A DNA stretch of 26,480 bases. It comes from CAYXNZ01 sp964553705 (GTDB taxonomy: Bacteria > Patescibacteriota > Patescibacteriia > Patescibacteriales > GWC2-42-12). The stretch is taken from contig CAZKKV010000012.1 of the NCBI GenBank assembly GCA_964553705.1, forward strand, positions 1 to 26,480, in the 5' to 3' direction. Position 1 is the first letter of the stretch, and each line of letters starts with the position of its first letter. Shown here piece after piece: positions 12,978 to 20,825 of this stretch. The position numbers and the translations under genes are program-made. The notes under the pieces are model-generated. The model searched no databases and was not told where the DNA came from. It saw only the letters and a list, made by a program, of their open reading frames with translations.

Positions 12978-13745
12978 ATGTTTTTAAAATTTGAAAAACT
13001 GGCCAAGACTCAAAAAAAAGACTGTGTTAATCAGCTGTTTAATGAAAGTTGTTTGGATTTTGATTTTTTCTTGATGCTTATTTTGTCAGCCTCTATTATC
13101 GCAATCGGTCTTTTGATTAACAGCGTAGCAGTAATTATCGGTGGCATGCTGATAACGCCAATATTGTCACCAATGTTAATTTTTGCTATGGGTATTGTTG
13201 TTGGTGATGCTAAATTAATGAAACGTTCTCTACTGATTGTTTTATGGTCAATTTTACTAGTTGTTTTTATTTCTTTTACAATGGCTCTTTTGGCTACTGA
13301 CAAAGAGATTACATCTGAATTATTGTCTAGAGCGCATCCCAGCCTAGCTTATTTTTTAATTGCTATGTTGTCGGGATTGGCGGTTTCTTACGCTCTGGTT
13401 GTTCCGTCCACCTCTGAAGTTTTGCCTGGGGTGTCCATTTCAGTTGCCTTGATGCCACCTCTGGCGACTGTCGGCATCGCTTTGGCGTTTTTTAACTGGA
13501 ATATGGCGGTTGGGGCTTTGAGTTTGTTTTTTCTAAATTTAATCGGTATTATATTTGCTTCAATTATTGTTTTTTCGTTAATGAATTTTCATGAAGTGAA
13601 AGACGAAATTGAAAAGAAAATTCGAGCTGAAGAAAAGGAAATTAACAAGGAGAAAAAAGAAAAAGCAGTTGGGGATTTTAAAAAGTTGGAGGCTACGGTT
13701 AAGGAAGCAACCAAAGTTTTAGCAGATAAAAAAAATAAAATATAA
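12978..13745 (+). CDS. DUF389 family membrane protein
   Basis: 255 residues. The motif 'DfdFFlMLilSAsIIaiGLLinSvAVIIGGMLItPILSPml' (about 27-68) is diagnostic for DUF389 (TIGR00341-like). So is 'PSTSEvLPGVsISVALMPPLATVGIAlA' (about 143-170). Five to six membrane helices cover residues 30-200. A highly charged Lys/Glu helix ends the protein (205-255), probably cytoplasmic. The biochemical role of the family is not established. It leads an operon with a small two-helix protein (4 bases later) and a lipoprotein. There is no Shine-Dalgarno. Confidence 0.95.
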   Translation: MFLKFEKLAKTQKKDCVNQLFNESCLDFDFFLMLILSASIIAIGLLINSVAVIIGGMLITPILSPMLIFAMGIVVGDAKLMKRSLLIVLWSILLVVFISFTMALLATDKEITSELLSRAHPSLAYFLIAMLSGLAVSYALVVPSTSEVLPGVSISVALMPPLATVGIALAFFNWNMAVGALSLFFLNLIGIIFASIIVFSLMNFHEVKDEIEKKIRAEEKEINKEKKEKAVGDFKKLEATVKEATKVLADKKNKI

Positions 13746-13749
13746 AATT

Positions 13750-13977
13750 ATGCTTAATTTTGTTAAACAAACAAAGAAAAAAATAAACGGATTTATTTTT
13801 CATTTGATTTTTTCTGGTGTAGTAATGCTACTTTTGGGCGTGATGATTGTCTGGACTGATTTTCTTCTGCGTTTAGTTGTTGGCTTGTTCGTTATTATCA
13901 TCGCTTATTCATTTTTTTACGGTGCCTATAAAATCTGGTGGTTAAAAAAAGAAATAGAAAAGTATTTTAAGTTGTAA
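13750..13977 (+). CDS. Small two-helix membrane protein
   Basis: 75 residues. A basic N-terminus (KQTKKKINGF) precedes two membrane helices (about 15-35 and 39-62) and a short basic cytoplasmic tail (WWLKKEIEKYFKL). I recognise no family. It lies 4 bases after the DUF389 gene and 4 bases before a lipoprotein gene, so it is the middle gene of a tight operon and might assist the DUF389 protein. That link is inferred from position only. Confidence 0.75.
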   Translation: MLNFVKQTKKKINGFIFHLIFSGVVMLLLGVMIVWTDFLLRLVVGLFVIIIAYSFFYGAYKIWWLKKEIEKYFKL

Positions 13978-13981
13978 GAAT

Positions 13982-14461
13982 ATGAAAAAAAGTATTGTTT
14001 TGGCTTTGGCTGTACTGATTGTGGCTTGTGTTACTGGCTGTGTTTTAAAGCAAAATAAAATTAACATGGATCAGTTGGCTGAAGATAATAATTATCATTA
14101 TCGTAATAAAGATTTGGGTTTTTCGTTGGTTTTGCCAGTTGAATTTAAATATTTTCAAACGCAGAGAAAAGAAACAGATGATTATATTGATTTGGAAGTA
14201 TATATACCGACATCAGATAGGAGCTGTCAGCAATTGGTGCCGGGTTATGCCAGAGTAATTACGGTCAGAATTTTTAATGATAAAGACTGGCAAAGTATTT
14301 TAAAAAGTTTAGGTGATAATAGAATTTTTTACGAAATTGACAAAAAAGGCAAAAATATTTACACGGTTGAGTTCTGGTCGGAAGCTCCATTTGATTGGCA
14401 AAATAAGTGGAGTAAAGATATGGAGGAAAAAATTAAAGCCAATTTTAATTTAATTGATTAG
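13982..14461 (+). CDS. Predicted lipoprotein
   Basis: 159 residues. A type II signal peptide ends at VTGC, with C20 as the lipidated cysteine. The mature part begins with a short Asn/Asp-rich linker and then 'YHYRNKDLGFSLVLPVEFKYFQ'. This resembles the 'y.n..lGFsl.lP..f..y' opening of small exported beta-sandwich domains in CPR and Gram-positive lipoproteins. Two further cysteines are visible at most (C16 in the signal, one in the mature part, SCQQL). No catalytic motif. It is the last gene of the DUF389 operon and is followed by a hairpin terminator. Confidence 0.83.
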   Translation: MKKSIVLALAVLIVACVTGCVLKQNKINMDQLAEDNNYHYRNKDLGFSLVLPVEFKYFQTQRKETDDYIDLEVYIPTSDRSCQQLVPGYARVITVRIFNDKDWQSILKSLGDNRIFYEIDKKGKNIYTVEFWSEAPFDWQNKWSKDMEEKIKANFNLID

Positions 14462-14489
14462 GCAATATAAGCTAATATTAAATAAAACG

Positions 14490-14520
14490 GGCGTTTAGCA
14501 TTGCTTTACGCCTTATTTTA
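14490..14520 (+). terminator. Terminator after the DUF389 operon
   Basis: GGCGT (14490-14494) pairs with ACGCC (14508-14512). Inside it, AGC/GCT also pairs across a TT/TT internal loop. A T-rich tail (TTATTTTA) follows. The structure abuts the next promoter. Confidence 0.65.
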
Positions 14521-14521
14521 G

Positions 14522-14530
14522 TGTTAAAAT
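14522..14530 (+). promoter_or_regulatory. Extended -10 (TGTTAAAAT) for the large membrane protein and downstream genes
   Basis: TAAAAT (14525-14530) with a TG extension. TTGCTT at 14501-14506, inside the upstream terminator stem, is a weak -35 with an 18-base spacer. Confidence 0.5.
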
Positions 14531-14571
14531 AAAATTAGCGAAAATAAGCCAATAATTATATTTTTAATATT

Positions 14572-16230
14572 ATGACTGCTGAAAATCCAACAATCATGGC
14601 TAAGGAGAATGTTAAATCGATTCCGACTGATCAAACCAAAAGACTTTTTCGTCTGATATATGACGAAGTAAGTAAAAAACCAAACAACGACGACATCCCA
14701 AAAATAAAAGTATCGACTTTGATATCTAAGATGTCTTTTTATTATGAAAAAATTCGTAATTATGTAGATTACGAAGAAGAGCATTTGTTAAGGAAAAATG
14801 CAATTGAAAGAACCCTTAGACGGCAGATTATTATTGAAGGCGTTATAAAAGAACAAGGCGTTGAAAATATGTCTTCGCATCTTTTGACTGAATTAATTAG
14901 AGCTGGTTATTTGCCAAATGACGAGATACCTGAATCTAAGATTGGCGAAATCGAAATTATTATTAATAAATATTTAATTTTAAGAAAAATTCTTTTGCCT
15001 CAAGTAGCATTGATATCAGAAGAGGTAAAAGAAACGGCTCGTTGGGTAATAGCTATGTGCGCTTCGGAGATAGAAGAAAAATTAAGCGATAACCAAGTAA
15101 CTAAGCATATAGTTAATCAGATGTATGAAATTTTAGCTTCAGCCGTGGAATTGCCAAAAGATTTACCATATGAGAAGGATAGAGAAATTCAAATTTATAT
15201 CGGTGTCCATCGCGTCTACTTAAAATTTGACCGGGACATGCTTGAATTTCAGTTATTAAAATATTTTAATGCGAATTGGCCCAAAGCTAGTGAAGAGGAT
15301 GTTATTAAAATAGCTCAAAATATTGAATTATTGCGCGAAGCGATAAATAAGCAAATTGATCACCCACTAGTTAAACAGTTTAATAAAATTATTTCAAGCT
15401 ATACGGTATATTTTTCCATTCTTGAAGATGTGATTAGAGAAAATCCAGCCAGTGTTTACGATAGCTTTTCGGAAGACCCAAAAGCTTTTGCCAGAACAAT
15501 AAAAAAGATATGCGATAAGCGCTACAAACTAACGAAGGTTAAACTGCGCCGGGCGGCATTCCGAAGTATAATTTATATATTTTTGACCAAAATGGTGTTG
15601 GCAATTATTTTGGAAGTACCAGTCACTATATGGCTTGGCGAAGTTCTTAATTATATGTCGTTGGCGATAAACATTTCTTTCCCGCCTCTCCTATTGTTTT
15701 TAATTGTTCTTTTTACTAGAGTGCCATCCAATGCTAATACCCAAAAAATTAAAGAAGGTATAGAAAGTATTGTTTTCAAGGAAAAAGAAAAACAAGACCC
15801 GATAAGATTAAAAAAGCCAGTTAAGCGTGGAAAAATTACGAATTCCATATTGGGCGGTTTCTATTTTGCAACTTTTATTTTTACGTTCGGCCTAGTTGTT
15901 TGGGCGTTAAACAAGATACATTTTAATTTTGTCAGCATCGTTATTTTTTTGTTTTTCTTGACTTTAGTAAGTTTTTTTAGCATTCGTATTAGACGAGGTC
16001 CGAAAGAGATGTTTGTGACTGAGCAAAAAGAGAATTTTTTTGTTTTTATTATGGATTTTTTCTATGTACCAATTGTCGCGGTCGGCAAATGGTTAAATGA
16101 AAAATTTTCTCGGTTGAATGTTTTTGTTTTTTTATTAGATTTTATTATTGAAGCGCCGTTTAAAATGTTTGTGGAAATTACTGAAGAGTGGACCAAATAT
16201 GTCAAAGAAAGAAAAGAAGACATCATGTAA
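14572..16230 (+). CDS. Large membrane protein of unknown function
   Basis: 552 residues; I recognise no family. Residues 1-325 look soluble, mostly helical and charged, probably cytoplasmic. The first 110 residues include regularly spaced short helices ('TKRLFRLIYDEVSKK', 'LLTELIRAGYLP') that could be a DNA-, RNA- or protein-binding bundle. Membrane helices follow at about 330-350, 360-383, 427-448 and 452-472, with hydrophobic segments at about 487-505 and 513-532. The C-terminus is charged. A second in-frame ATG lies at residue 9. It is the first gene of a probable transcript that continues into rsmI and metG, although the 38-base gap is AT-only. There is no Shine-Dalgarno. Confidence 0.8.
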   Translation: MTAENPTIMAKENVKSIPTDQTKRLFRLIYDEVSKKPNNDDIPKIKVSTLISKMSFYYEKIRNYVDYEEEHLLRKNAIERTLRRQIIIEGVIKEQGVENMSSHLLTELIRAGYLPNDEIPESKIGEIEIIINKYLILRKILLPQVALISEEVKETARWVIAMCASEIEEKLSDNQVTKHIVNQMYEILASAVELPKDLPYEKDREIQIYIGVHRVYLKFDRDMLEFQLLKYFNANWPKASEEDVIKIAQNIELLREAINKQIDHPLVKQFNKIISSYTVYFSILEDVIRENPASVYDSFSEDPKAFARTIKKICDKRYKLTKVKLRRAAFRSIIYIFLTKMVLAIILEVPVTIWLGEVLNYMSLAINISFPPLLLFLIVLFTRVPSNANTQKIKEGIESIVFKEKEKQDPIRLKKPVKRGKITNSILGGFYFATFIFTFGLVVWALNKIHFNFVSIVIFLFFLTLVSFFSIRIRRGPKEMFVTEQKENFFVFIMDFFYVPIVAVGKWLNEKFSRLNVFVFLLDFIIEAPFKMFVEITEEWTKYVKERKEDIM

Positions 16231-16268
16231 TTACAAATTAAAAATTGATTAGAAATTGAAATTTTTTT

Positions 16269-17057
16269 ATGAATACCTTATATATAGTTGGCACACCAAT
16301 TGGCAATCTAGAAGATATTTCCATGAGAGCGCTACGCATTTTGGGAGAAGTTAATTTTGTTTTATGTGAAGATACTCGGGTAACGAAGAAATTACTTGAA
16401 TATTACAAAATTAAAACTCCGACTATTTCCTGTCATCAGCATTCAGACGAGAGAAAAATTGGTGAGATATTGGCTTTATTGGAAAATGATAAAAATTTAG
16501 CTTTGGTGTCAGATGCCGGCACACCAGGCATATCTGATCCAGGGGGGAAATTAATTCAAGCGGTAATTGAAAGATTCGGCGACCAAGTGAATATTGAAGC
16601 GGTTCCTGGGCCATCAGCTGTTACAGCCGCTTTGTCAATTTCTGGTATTCCAACTGACAAGTTTGTTTTTATGGGTTTTCCGCCACACAAAAAAGGACGA
16701 CAGACTTTTTTGAACAAAGTTATCGCCAGTGAATATCCAGCAGTGGTTTATGAATCAAAACATCGAATAGTAAAATTTCTTGAAGAATTAGGTGCGTTGA
16801 ATAAAAAAATTGGTAAATTAGATGAAGGTGATTTTTCGGATATTCAAAGTATAAATAAATATAAATATAAAAAATTAAAGAAAACAACAGAAGAAAAAGT
16901 AAAAAAAAGTAAAAAAATTACTTCTGTTGTGGTTTGTCGGGAGCTTTCCAAAATGCACGAAACGGTTTATCGGGGAGAATTGAAAAATATTATTGAAAAA
17001 ATAAAATACAATAAAGACGACCAAAAAGGCGAGTTTGTAGTAATTGTCGGAAAATGA
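16269..17057 (+). CDS. rsmI: 16S rRNA (cytidine(1402)-2'-O)-methyltransferase RsmI
   Basis: 262 residues. The tetrapyrrole-methylase fold is plain: 'LYIVGTPIGNLEDISMRAL' (3-21), 'CEDTRVTKKLL' (33-43), 'LVSDAGTPGISDPG' (79-92) and 'VPGPSAVTAALSISG' (112-126), which together form the SAM and active-site surface. RsmI methylates the 2'-OH of C1402 in the ribosomal decoding centre. The C-terminal strand pair 'VVVCRELSKMHET.YRGEL' and 'KGEFVVIVGK' is present. About 40 extra residues (177-216, lysine-rich) are inserted between 'FLEELGAL' and 'SVVVCREL', where family members normally have a short loop. The spacer before the start is AT-only and has no Shine-Dalgarno. metG follows after 31 bases. Confidence 0.96.
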   Translation: MNTLYIVGTPIGNLEDISMRALRILGEVNFVLCEDTRVTKKLLEYYKIKTPTISCHQHSDERKIGEILALLENDKNLALVSDAGTPGISDPGGKLIQAVIERFGDQVNIEAVPGPSAVTAALSISGIPTDKFVFMGFPPHKKGRQTFLNKVIASEYPAVVYESKHRIVKFLEELGALNKKIGKLDEGDFSDIQSINKYKYKKLKKTTEEKVKKSKKITSVVVCRELSKMHETVYRGELKNIIEKIKYNKDDQKGEFVVIVGK

Positions 17058-17088
17058 AACCAATTAAAAATTAAGAATTTAAGAATAA

Positions 17089-18513
17089 ATGTTAAAAAAT
17101 AAATTTTATATTACAACTCCAATTTATTATGTAAATGCTAAACCCCATATTGGGCATACTTATACTACGGTGGCGTCTGATGTTTTGGCGCGTTGGCATC
17201 GTCAGATTGGCAATCAAACTTATTTTTTGACTGGTGCAGATGAACATGGCGCGAAAATAGAGGAAAAGGCTATAGAGGCAGGTAAACAACCAAGAGAGTT
17301 TACCGATGAAATAGCAGAAGAGTTTAAGCGAGCCTGGCAGATGCTGAACATTTCCAATGATAATTTTATTAGAACAACTGACGCTAAACACATGAAAGCG
17401 GTGCAAAATGCTTTGCAGTATATGTATGACAAGGGTGATATTTATTTGGGAAAATACGAAGGTTTGTATTGTCGAGGTTGCGAACAGTATAAAAGTGAAA
17501 AAGATTTAGTGAATGGTAAGTGTCCAGAGCACGGTACAGAACCAGAAAAGATGAGTGAAGAGTGTTATAATTTTAAACTTTCAAAATATCAAGATCAGCT
17601 ACTTGATAAGATTAAAAAAGATGAATTAAAAATTTTACCAGTAGAAAAGAAAAATGAAATGTTGAGTTTTTATGAAAAAGAGGGATTAACAGACATTTCT
17701 TTTTCTAGAAAAAATGTTAAATGGGGAATACCTTTGCCTTGGGACAAAGATCAGACGGCATATGTTTGGGCGGATGCTTTTTTGAACTATTTGACTGGCT
17801 TGGATTGGGATGGAAGTGGCGGGCAAGCACCAGCTATGTGGCCAGCTGACGCACAGATAATGAGCAAAGATATTCTGCGTGTTCATACTACAATTTGGCC
17901 AGCCATGCTTCTATCCTTGGATTTACCTTTGCCAAAATTAATATTTATTCACGGCTATTTTATGATTGATGGACAGAAGATGAGCAAATCAATTGGCAAT
18001 GTTATTTCGCCTGAAGATTTAGTTGATAAATACGGCGTTGATGCTACGCGCTATTTATTAATGAGTGCTACTGTTTTTGGTAATGATGGGGATATCGGTT
18101 GGAATAAATTTGATGAAAAATACAATGCCGACCTAGCTAACGGTTTAGGAAATTTGGTTGCTCGAATATCCAATTTATTGGAAAAAAATAAAATAAAGAC
18201 TGAACTAAAAGAGGGTGGGAATAAAAAATTAACCAAAGAATATGGGCAATTAATGGAAGATTATAAATTTGATGAGGTTTTGAAAATGTTATGGCAAGTA
18301 TTTCGTCGAAGTGATGAAACTTTAAGTGAGAAAAAGCCTTGGAAAATTGAGAATTTAAACGAAATAAAAGACATTTTAGAGCCGATTGCCCAAAATATTT
18401 TAGATACCGTTTTTTTATTACAGCCGTTTATGCCAGAAATATCTGAAAAAATTATCAAACAATTTTCACAAGATCAGGTTAAAAAAGGGGAGTCTTTGTT
18501 TCCGCGTATTTAA
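17089..18513 (+). CDS. metG: Methionyl-tRNA synthetase
   Basis: 474 residues, class I synthetase that charges tRNA-Met. The ATP-binding HIGH motif is H20-I-G-H23 and the KMSKS loop is at 297-301 (QKMSKSIGN). The connective peptide carries one zinc site, C128-x2-C131 and C145-x2-H148, with a histidine in place of the usual last cysteine. Motifs 'GADEHG' (49-54) and 'WPAMLLSLDLPLP' for methionine binding are present. The protein ends shortly after the anticodon-binding helical domain. The C-terminal tRNA-binding (EMAP/Trbp) domain of longer enzymes is absent, as in many small bacterial MetRS. It lies in a run of housekeeping genes, with rsmI upstream and a CvpA-like gene 27 bases downstream. 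Confidence 0.97.
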   Translation: MLKNKFYITTPIYYVNAKPHIGHTYTTVASDVLARWHRQIGNQTYFLTGADEHGAKIEEKAIEAGKQPREFTDEIAEEFKRAWQMLNISNDNFIRTTDAKHMKAVQNALQYMYDKGDIYLGKYEGLYCRGCEQYKSEKDLVNGKCPEHGTEPEKMSEECYNFKLSKYQDQLLDKIKKDELKILPVEKKNEMLSFYEKEGLTDISFSRKNVKWGIPLPWDKDQTAYVWADAFLNYLTGLDWDGSGGQAPAMWPADAQIMSKDILRVHTTIWPAMLLSLDLPLPKLIFIHGYFMIDGQKMSKSIGNVISPEDLVDKYGVDATRYLLMSATVFGNDGDIGWNKFDEKYNADLANGLGNLVARISNLLEKNKIKTELKEGGNKKLTKEYGQLMEDYKFDEVLKMLWQVFRRSDETLSEKKPWKIENLNEIKDILEPIAQNILDTVFLLQPFMPEISEKIIKQFSQDQVKKGESLFPRI

Positions 18514-18540
18514 AAAATAATCATATTTAATCAAAATAAT

Positions 18541-19074
18541 ATGGGAATTTTTGATATTATAATCTTAGTTATTCTTTTCGGTTTTATTTTTTATGGCTTA
18601 TTTTTTGGGCTTATTCGCACAGTTGGTTCTCTGGCGGGGTTGATTCTTGGTGTTTGGTTGGCGGCGTTATTTTATTTGCCAGCTTTTACTTTGGTTCAAA
18701 ATTTATTTTTCGGTCATGATACGGTTGGAAGAGTTACAGTCTTTTTAGTTTTATTTGTTTTAATAAACAGGTTGGTTTGTTTTTTATTTACCGTTTTGGA
18801 TAATACCTATAATTTTATTTCAATCATCCCTTTTTTAAAAACAATTAACCGATTAGCTGGGGCGGTTTTTGGTTTTGTTTTTGGCGGCTTTGTCCTTGGT
18901 TTGGTTTTTTACTATATTGAAATTACGCCTTTTGTTAGTTCGATAAGTGGTGGATTTATTGAAAATTCGCAAATCATTCCTTTTTTGTTAAAATTTAGTC
19001 ATCCGATTATTTCAATTATCCCGGAAATATTGGAAAAAGTTAGTGGTTGGTTAAGCTTAATAAAAGAAAATTAA
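18541..19074 (+). CDS. CvpA family membrane protein
   Basis: 177 residues. Four membrane helices lie at about 3-20, 26-52, 63-87 and 103-128. The opening 'FDIIILVILFGFIFYGLFFGLIRTVGSLAGLILGVWLA' matches the CvpA/colicin V production signature ('D.iil.ill.f...G...Gf.r.v.sl.g.i.G...A'). The role of the family is poorly defined in bacteria outside the E. coli purF locus. The stop TAA overlaps the ATG of the next gene by one base (TAATG), so the two are probably coupled. Confidence 0.88.
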   Translation: MGIFDIIILVILFGFIFYGLFFGLIRTVGSLAGLILGVWLAALFYLPAFTLVQNLFFGHDTVGRVTVFLVLFVLINRLVCFLFTVLDNTYNFISIIPFLKTINRLAGAVFGFVFGGFVLGLVFYYIEITPFVSSISGGFIENSQIIPFLLKFSHPIISIIPEILEKVSGWLSLIKEN

Positions 19075-19664
19075 TGAAAGAGATAAGTACAGACCTTGGT
19101 AATTTAAGCGATATTCATTTAAGATTAATCGTTGATTGTTTAAATAAAGGGAAAGTTATCGCTTATCCGACCGATACTATTTACGGACTAGGTTGTTTAG
19201 CGAATAAAGAAAAGGCAGTAAAAAAAATACGGCATATCAAACAACAAAAAGTTGATAAACCGTTTTTAATTTTGATTAGCAGTTTATCTATGGCTAAAAA
19301 GTACTGCTTTATCAGCCAGAAACAGGAGAAATATCTTAAAAAAGTTTGGCCTGGACCAGTTACAGTGGTTCTGAAAAATCGAGGATTGTTGCCACGTGAA
19401 TTAACTGGCGAGATTGATAGTATAGCGGTGCGTTTGCCTAAGTCTGAATTTATTGCTAAAATAATAAAAAGGGCGAAAATGCCGATTGTATCAACTAGCT
19501 TAAATAAAACAAAAGATAAAAATTTAGTTAGCGCTAGCAATCTAGATAATTATTTCATTAGTTTTAAGCCGGATTTAGTTATTAATGTTGGAAAATTGCA
19601 GAAAAAAGCTTCAATGCTGGTTGATTTAAGGGATATTGAAAATATAAAAATTTTAAGAAAATAA
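19074..19664 (+). CDS. Sua5/YciO/YrdC family protein, probable threonylcarbamoyl-AMP synthase
   Basis: 196 residues from the ATG at 19074, which overlaps the upstream stop by one base. A TTG 27 bases earlier would add nine residues inside the upstream gene and is less likely. The YrdC fold is marked by 'GKVIAYPTDTIYGLGCLA', 'KKIRHIKQQKVDKPFLILIS', 'WPGPVTVVLKN' and 'SIAVRLPKSEF...K', then 'PIVSTSLNKT', which together bind ATP, threonine and bicarbonate. The enzyme makes the L-threonylcarbamoyl-AMP used for t6A37 in ANN-decoding tRNAs. The size equals the short TsaC form; the Sua5 C-terminal domain is missing. I did not assign tsaC rigidly because YciO-type paralogues look alike. Confidence 0.9.
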   Translation: MKEISTDLGNLSDIHLRLIVDCLNKGKVIAYPTDTIYGLGCLANKEKAVKKIRHIKQQKVDKPFLILISSLSMAKKYCFISQKQEKYLKKVWPGPVTVVLKNRGLLPRELTGEIDSIAVRLPKSEFIAKIIKRAKMPIVSTSLNKTKDKNLVSASNLDNYFISFKPDLVINVGKLQKKASMLVDLRDIENIKILRK

Positions 19665-19728
19665 TAAATTTGTAGATTTCTAATTTTTTACGAGCTTGCA
19701 AGTGAATTAATTTGTAAATTCGCAATTA

Positions 19729-19756
19729 ATTTTTAAATTTACGTAAATTTAAAAAT
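19729..19756. repeat. 28-bp perfect palindrome abutting a small ORF
   Basis: Two 12-base arms (ATTTTTAAATTT and AAATTTAAAAAT) flank a central ACGT, giving perfect two-fold symmetry. The right arm ends on the base before the ATG at 19757. It is too AT-rich and lacks the tail of a normal terminator. It could be an operator or simply a self-complementary AT spacer. Confidence 0.7.
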
Positions 19757-19882
19757 ATGTGGGAATGGTTAAAAAAACTTTTTGGATGTTGTAAAAAAGA
19801 AGAATCAACTGGTCAGTCAGAAATGCCAGAACAAGCTCCTGAACCTCAAGTTGAGGAGAAAAGAGAAGGAGAAGACCAGTAG
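19757..19882 (+). CDS. Small 41-residue protein, amphipathic N-terminus with CC and acidic tail
   Basis: ATG to TAG, 41 codons. The N-terminus MWEWLKKLFGCCKKEES is an aromatic/basic amphipathic helix ending in two adjacent cysteines. The rest is a Pro/Glu/Gln-rich acidic, probably disordered tail. The strong compositional design (Trp, Cys pair, then acidic) is unlike random AT-rich sequence. It lies in frame-independent space between the Sua5-like gene and tatD in the same orientation. The helix may attach it to the membrane surface. No family is known to me. There is no Shine-Dalgarno, and the start codon directly follows the 28-bp palindrome. Confidence 0.6.
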   Translation: MWEWLKKLFGCCKKEESTGQSEMPEQAPEPQVEEKREGEDQ

Positions 19883-19921
19883 CAAATGTAAAATTGCAAT
19901 AAAGTCTTCATATAAAAAGAT

Positions 19922-20761
19922 ATGTTTATAGACACGCATGCGCATGTTAATTTTAATGCGTTTAAAAATGATGGTGATGAAATTATTAGACGAGCATTAA
20001 CTGAAAATGTCTGGATGGTTTTGGTCGGCTCTGAATACAAAACATCAAAAAGGGCTTTAGATTATGCTAATCGTTACGAAAAAGGAGTTTATGCGGCGGT
20101 TGGTTTACACCCGATACATCTAAGAGAATTTCAGGCTGAAGGTGATGATTATGAATTTATAACTAGAGCTGAAACTTTTTCTAGAGATGCTTACGAAAAA
20201 CTAGCTAGTTTTAGTAAAGTGGTGGCGATTGGTGAAATTGGTCTTGATTATTACCACATTAACGTCAATGACGATGTAGCGCAAATAAAAAATAAACAAA
20301 AACAAGTATTACAAGAGCAACTAAAGTTGGCTGCAGAAATAAATCTTCCGGTTATATTGCATTGCCGACAAGCCCATGACGATATGTTGAGTATTTTGAA
20401 AGATTTTAAAAAAGATTATAAGGATATTTTACCGACCAACAAAAGTTGGGGAGTGGTGCATTGTTACTCTGGTGATGAAAATTTGGCTTGGCAGTATTTT
20501 TCTTTGGGATTAATGATATCTTTTACTGGTTTAATCACTTTTTCTGCTCGATGGGATGATTTAATTAGAAAATTACCCAATGAAAAATTTATGATTGAAA
20601 CCGACTGTCCATTTATGACGCCAGAACCTTTTCGAGGCAAAAGAAATGAGCCAGTATTAGTGAAAAAAGTAGCGGAACGAATAGCTCTTATAAAAAATTT
20701 AACAACAGAAAGAATTGCCGAAACAACAACTGAAAATGCCAAAAGACTATTTAATATTTAA
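19922..20761 (+). CDS. tatD: TatD family metal-dependent hydrolase/DNase
   Basis: 279 residues, a complete TIM-barrel amidohydrolase-type nuclease. Metal ligands are H6-x-H8 (DTHAHV), E105 (IGEIGLDYY), H147 (ILHCRQ), H180 (VVHCYSG) and D228 (IETDCPF), all at their family positions. TatD proteins are Mg-dependent 3'-5' DNA/RNA exonucleases linked to DNA repair and RNA or D-tyrosyl-tRNA processing. Adjacency of metG and tatD is common in bacteria, which supports this run as an ancient housekeeping cluster. An extra stretch around 71-98 (AEGDDYEFITRAETFSRDAY) is slightly longer than in E. coli TatD. There is no Shine-Dalgarno. The ATP synthase leader begins right after the stop. Confidence 0.96.
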   Translation: MFIDTHAHVNFNAFKNDGDEIIRRALTENVWMVLVGSEYKTSKRALDYANRYEKGVYAAVGLHPIHLREFQAEGDDYEFITRAETFSRDAYEKLASFSKVVAIGEIGLDYYHINVNDDVAQIKNKQKQVLQEQLKLAAEINLPVILHCRQAHDDMLSILKDFKKDYKDILPTNKSWGVVHCYSGDENLAWQYFSLGLMISFTGLITFSARWDDLIRKLPNEKFMIETDCPFMTPEPFRGKRNEPVLVKKVAERIALIKNLTTERIAETTTENAKRLFNI

Positions 20762-20788
20762 TTTATAGCTTTTACACAGGACATTGAG

Positions 20789-20816
20789 TTGACTTTTTAA
20801 ATTTTATATATAGAAT
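20789..20816 (+). promoter_or_regulatory. Probable promoter of the ATP synthase operon
   Basis: TTGACT (20789-20794, five of six -35 bases), a 16-base spacer and TAGAAT (20811-20816). Transcription would start near 20823, giving a leader of about 117 bases that contains paired elements. A second, weaker -10-like TTTAAT at 20926-20931 sits close to the atpZ start. Confidence 0.55.
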
Positions 20817-20825
20817 ATTAATTGA

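Noticed and set aside
16231..17088. AT-only spacers before rsmI and metG with AATTAAAAATT-like repeats
   Set aside because: Similar low-complexity spacers are scattered through the window; the motifs are too short and AT-biased to call a repeat family or regulatory site.
19047..19073. TTG start nine codons upstream for the Sua5-like protein
   Set aside because: It would overlap the CvpA gene by 28 bases. The ATG at 19074 overlaps the stop by one base, the usual coupled arrangement, and is closer to the family N-terminus.
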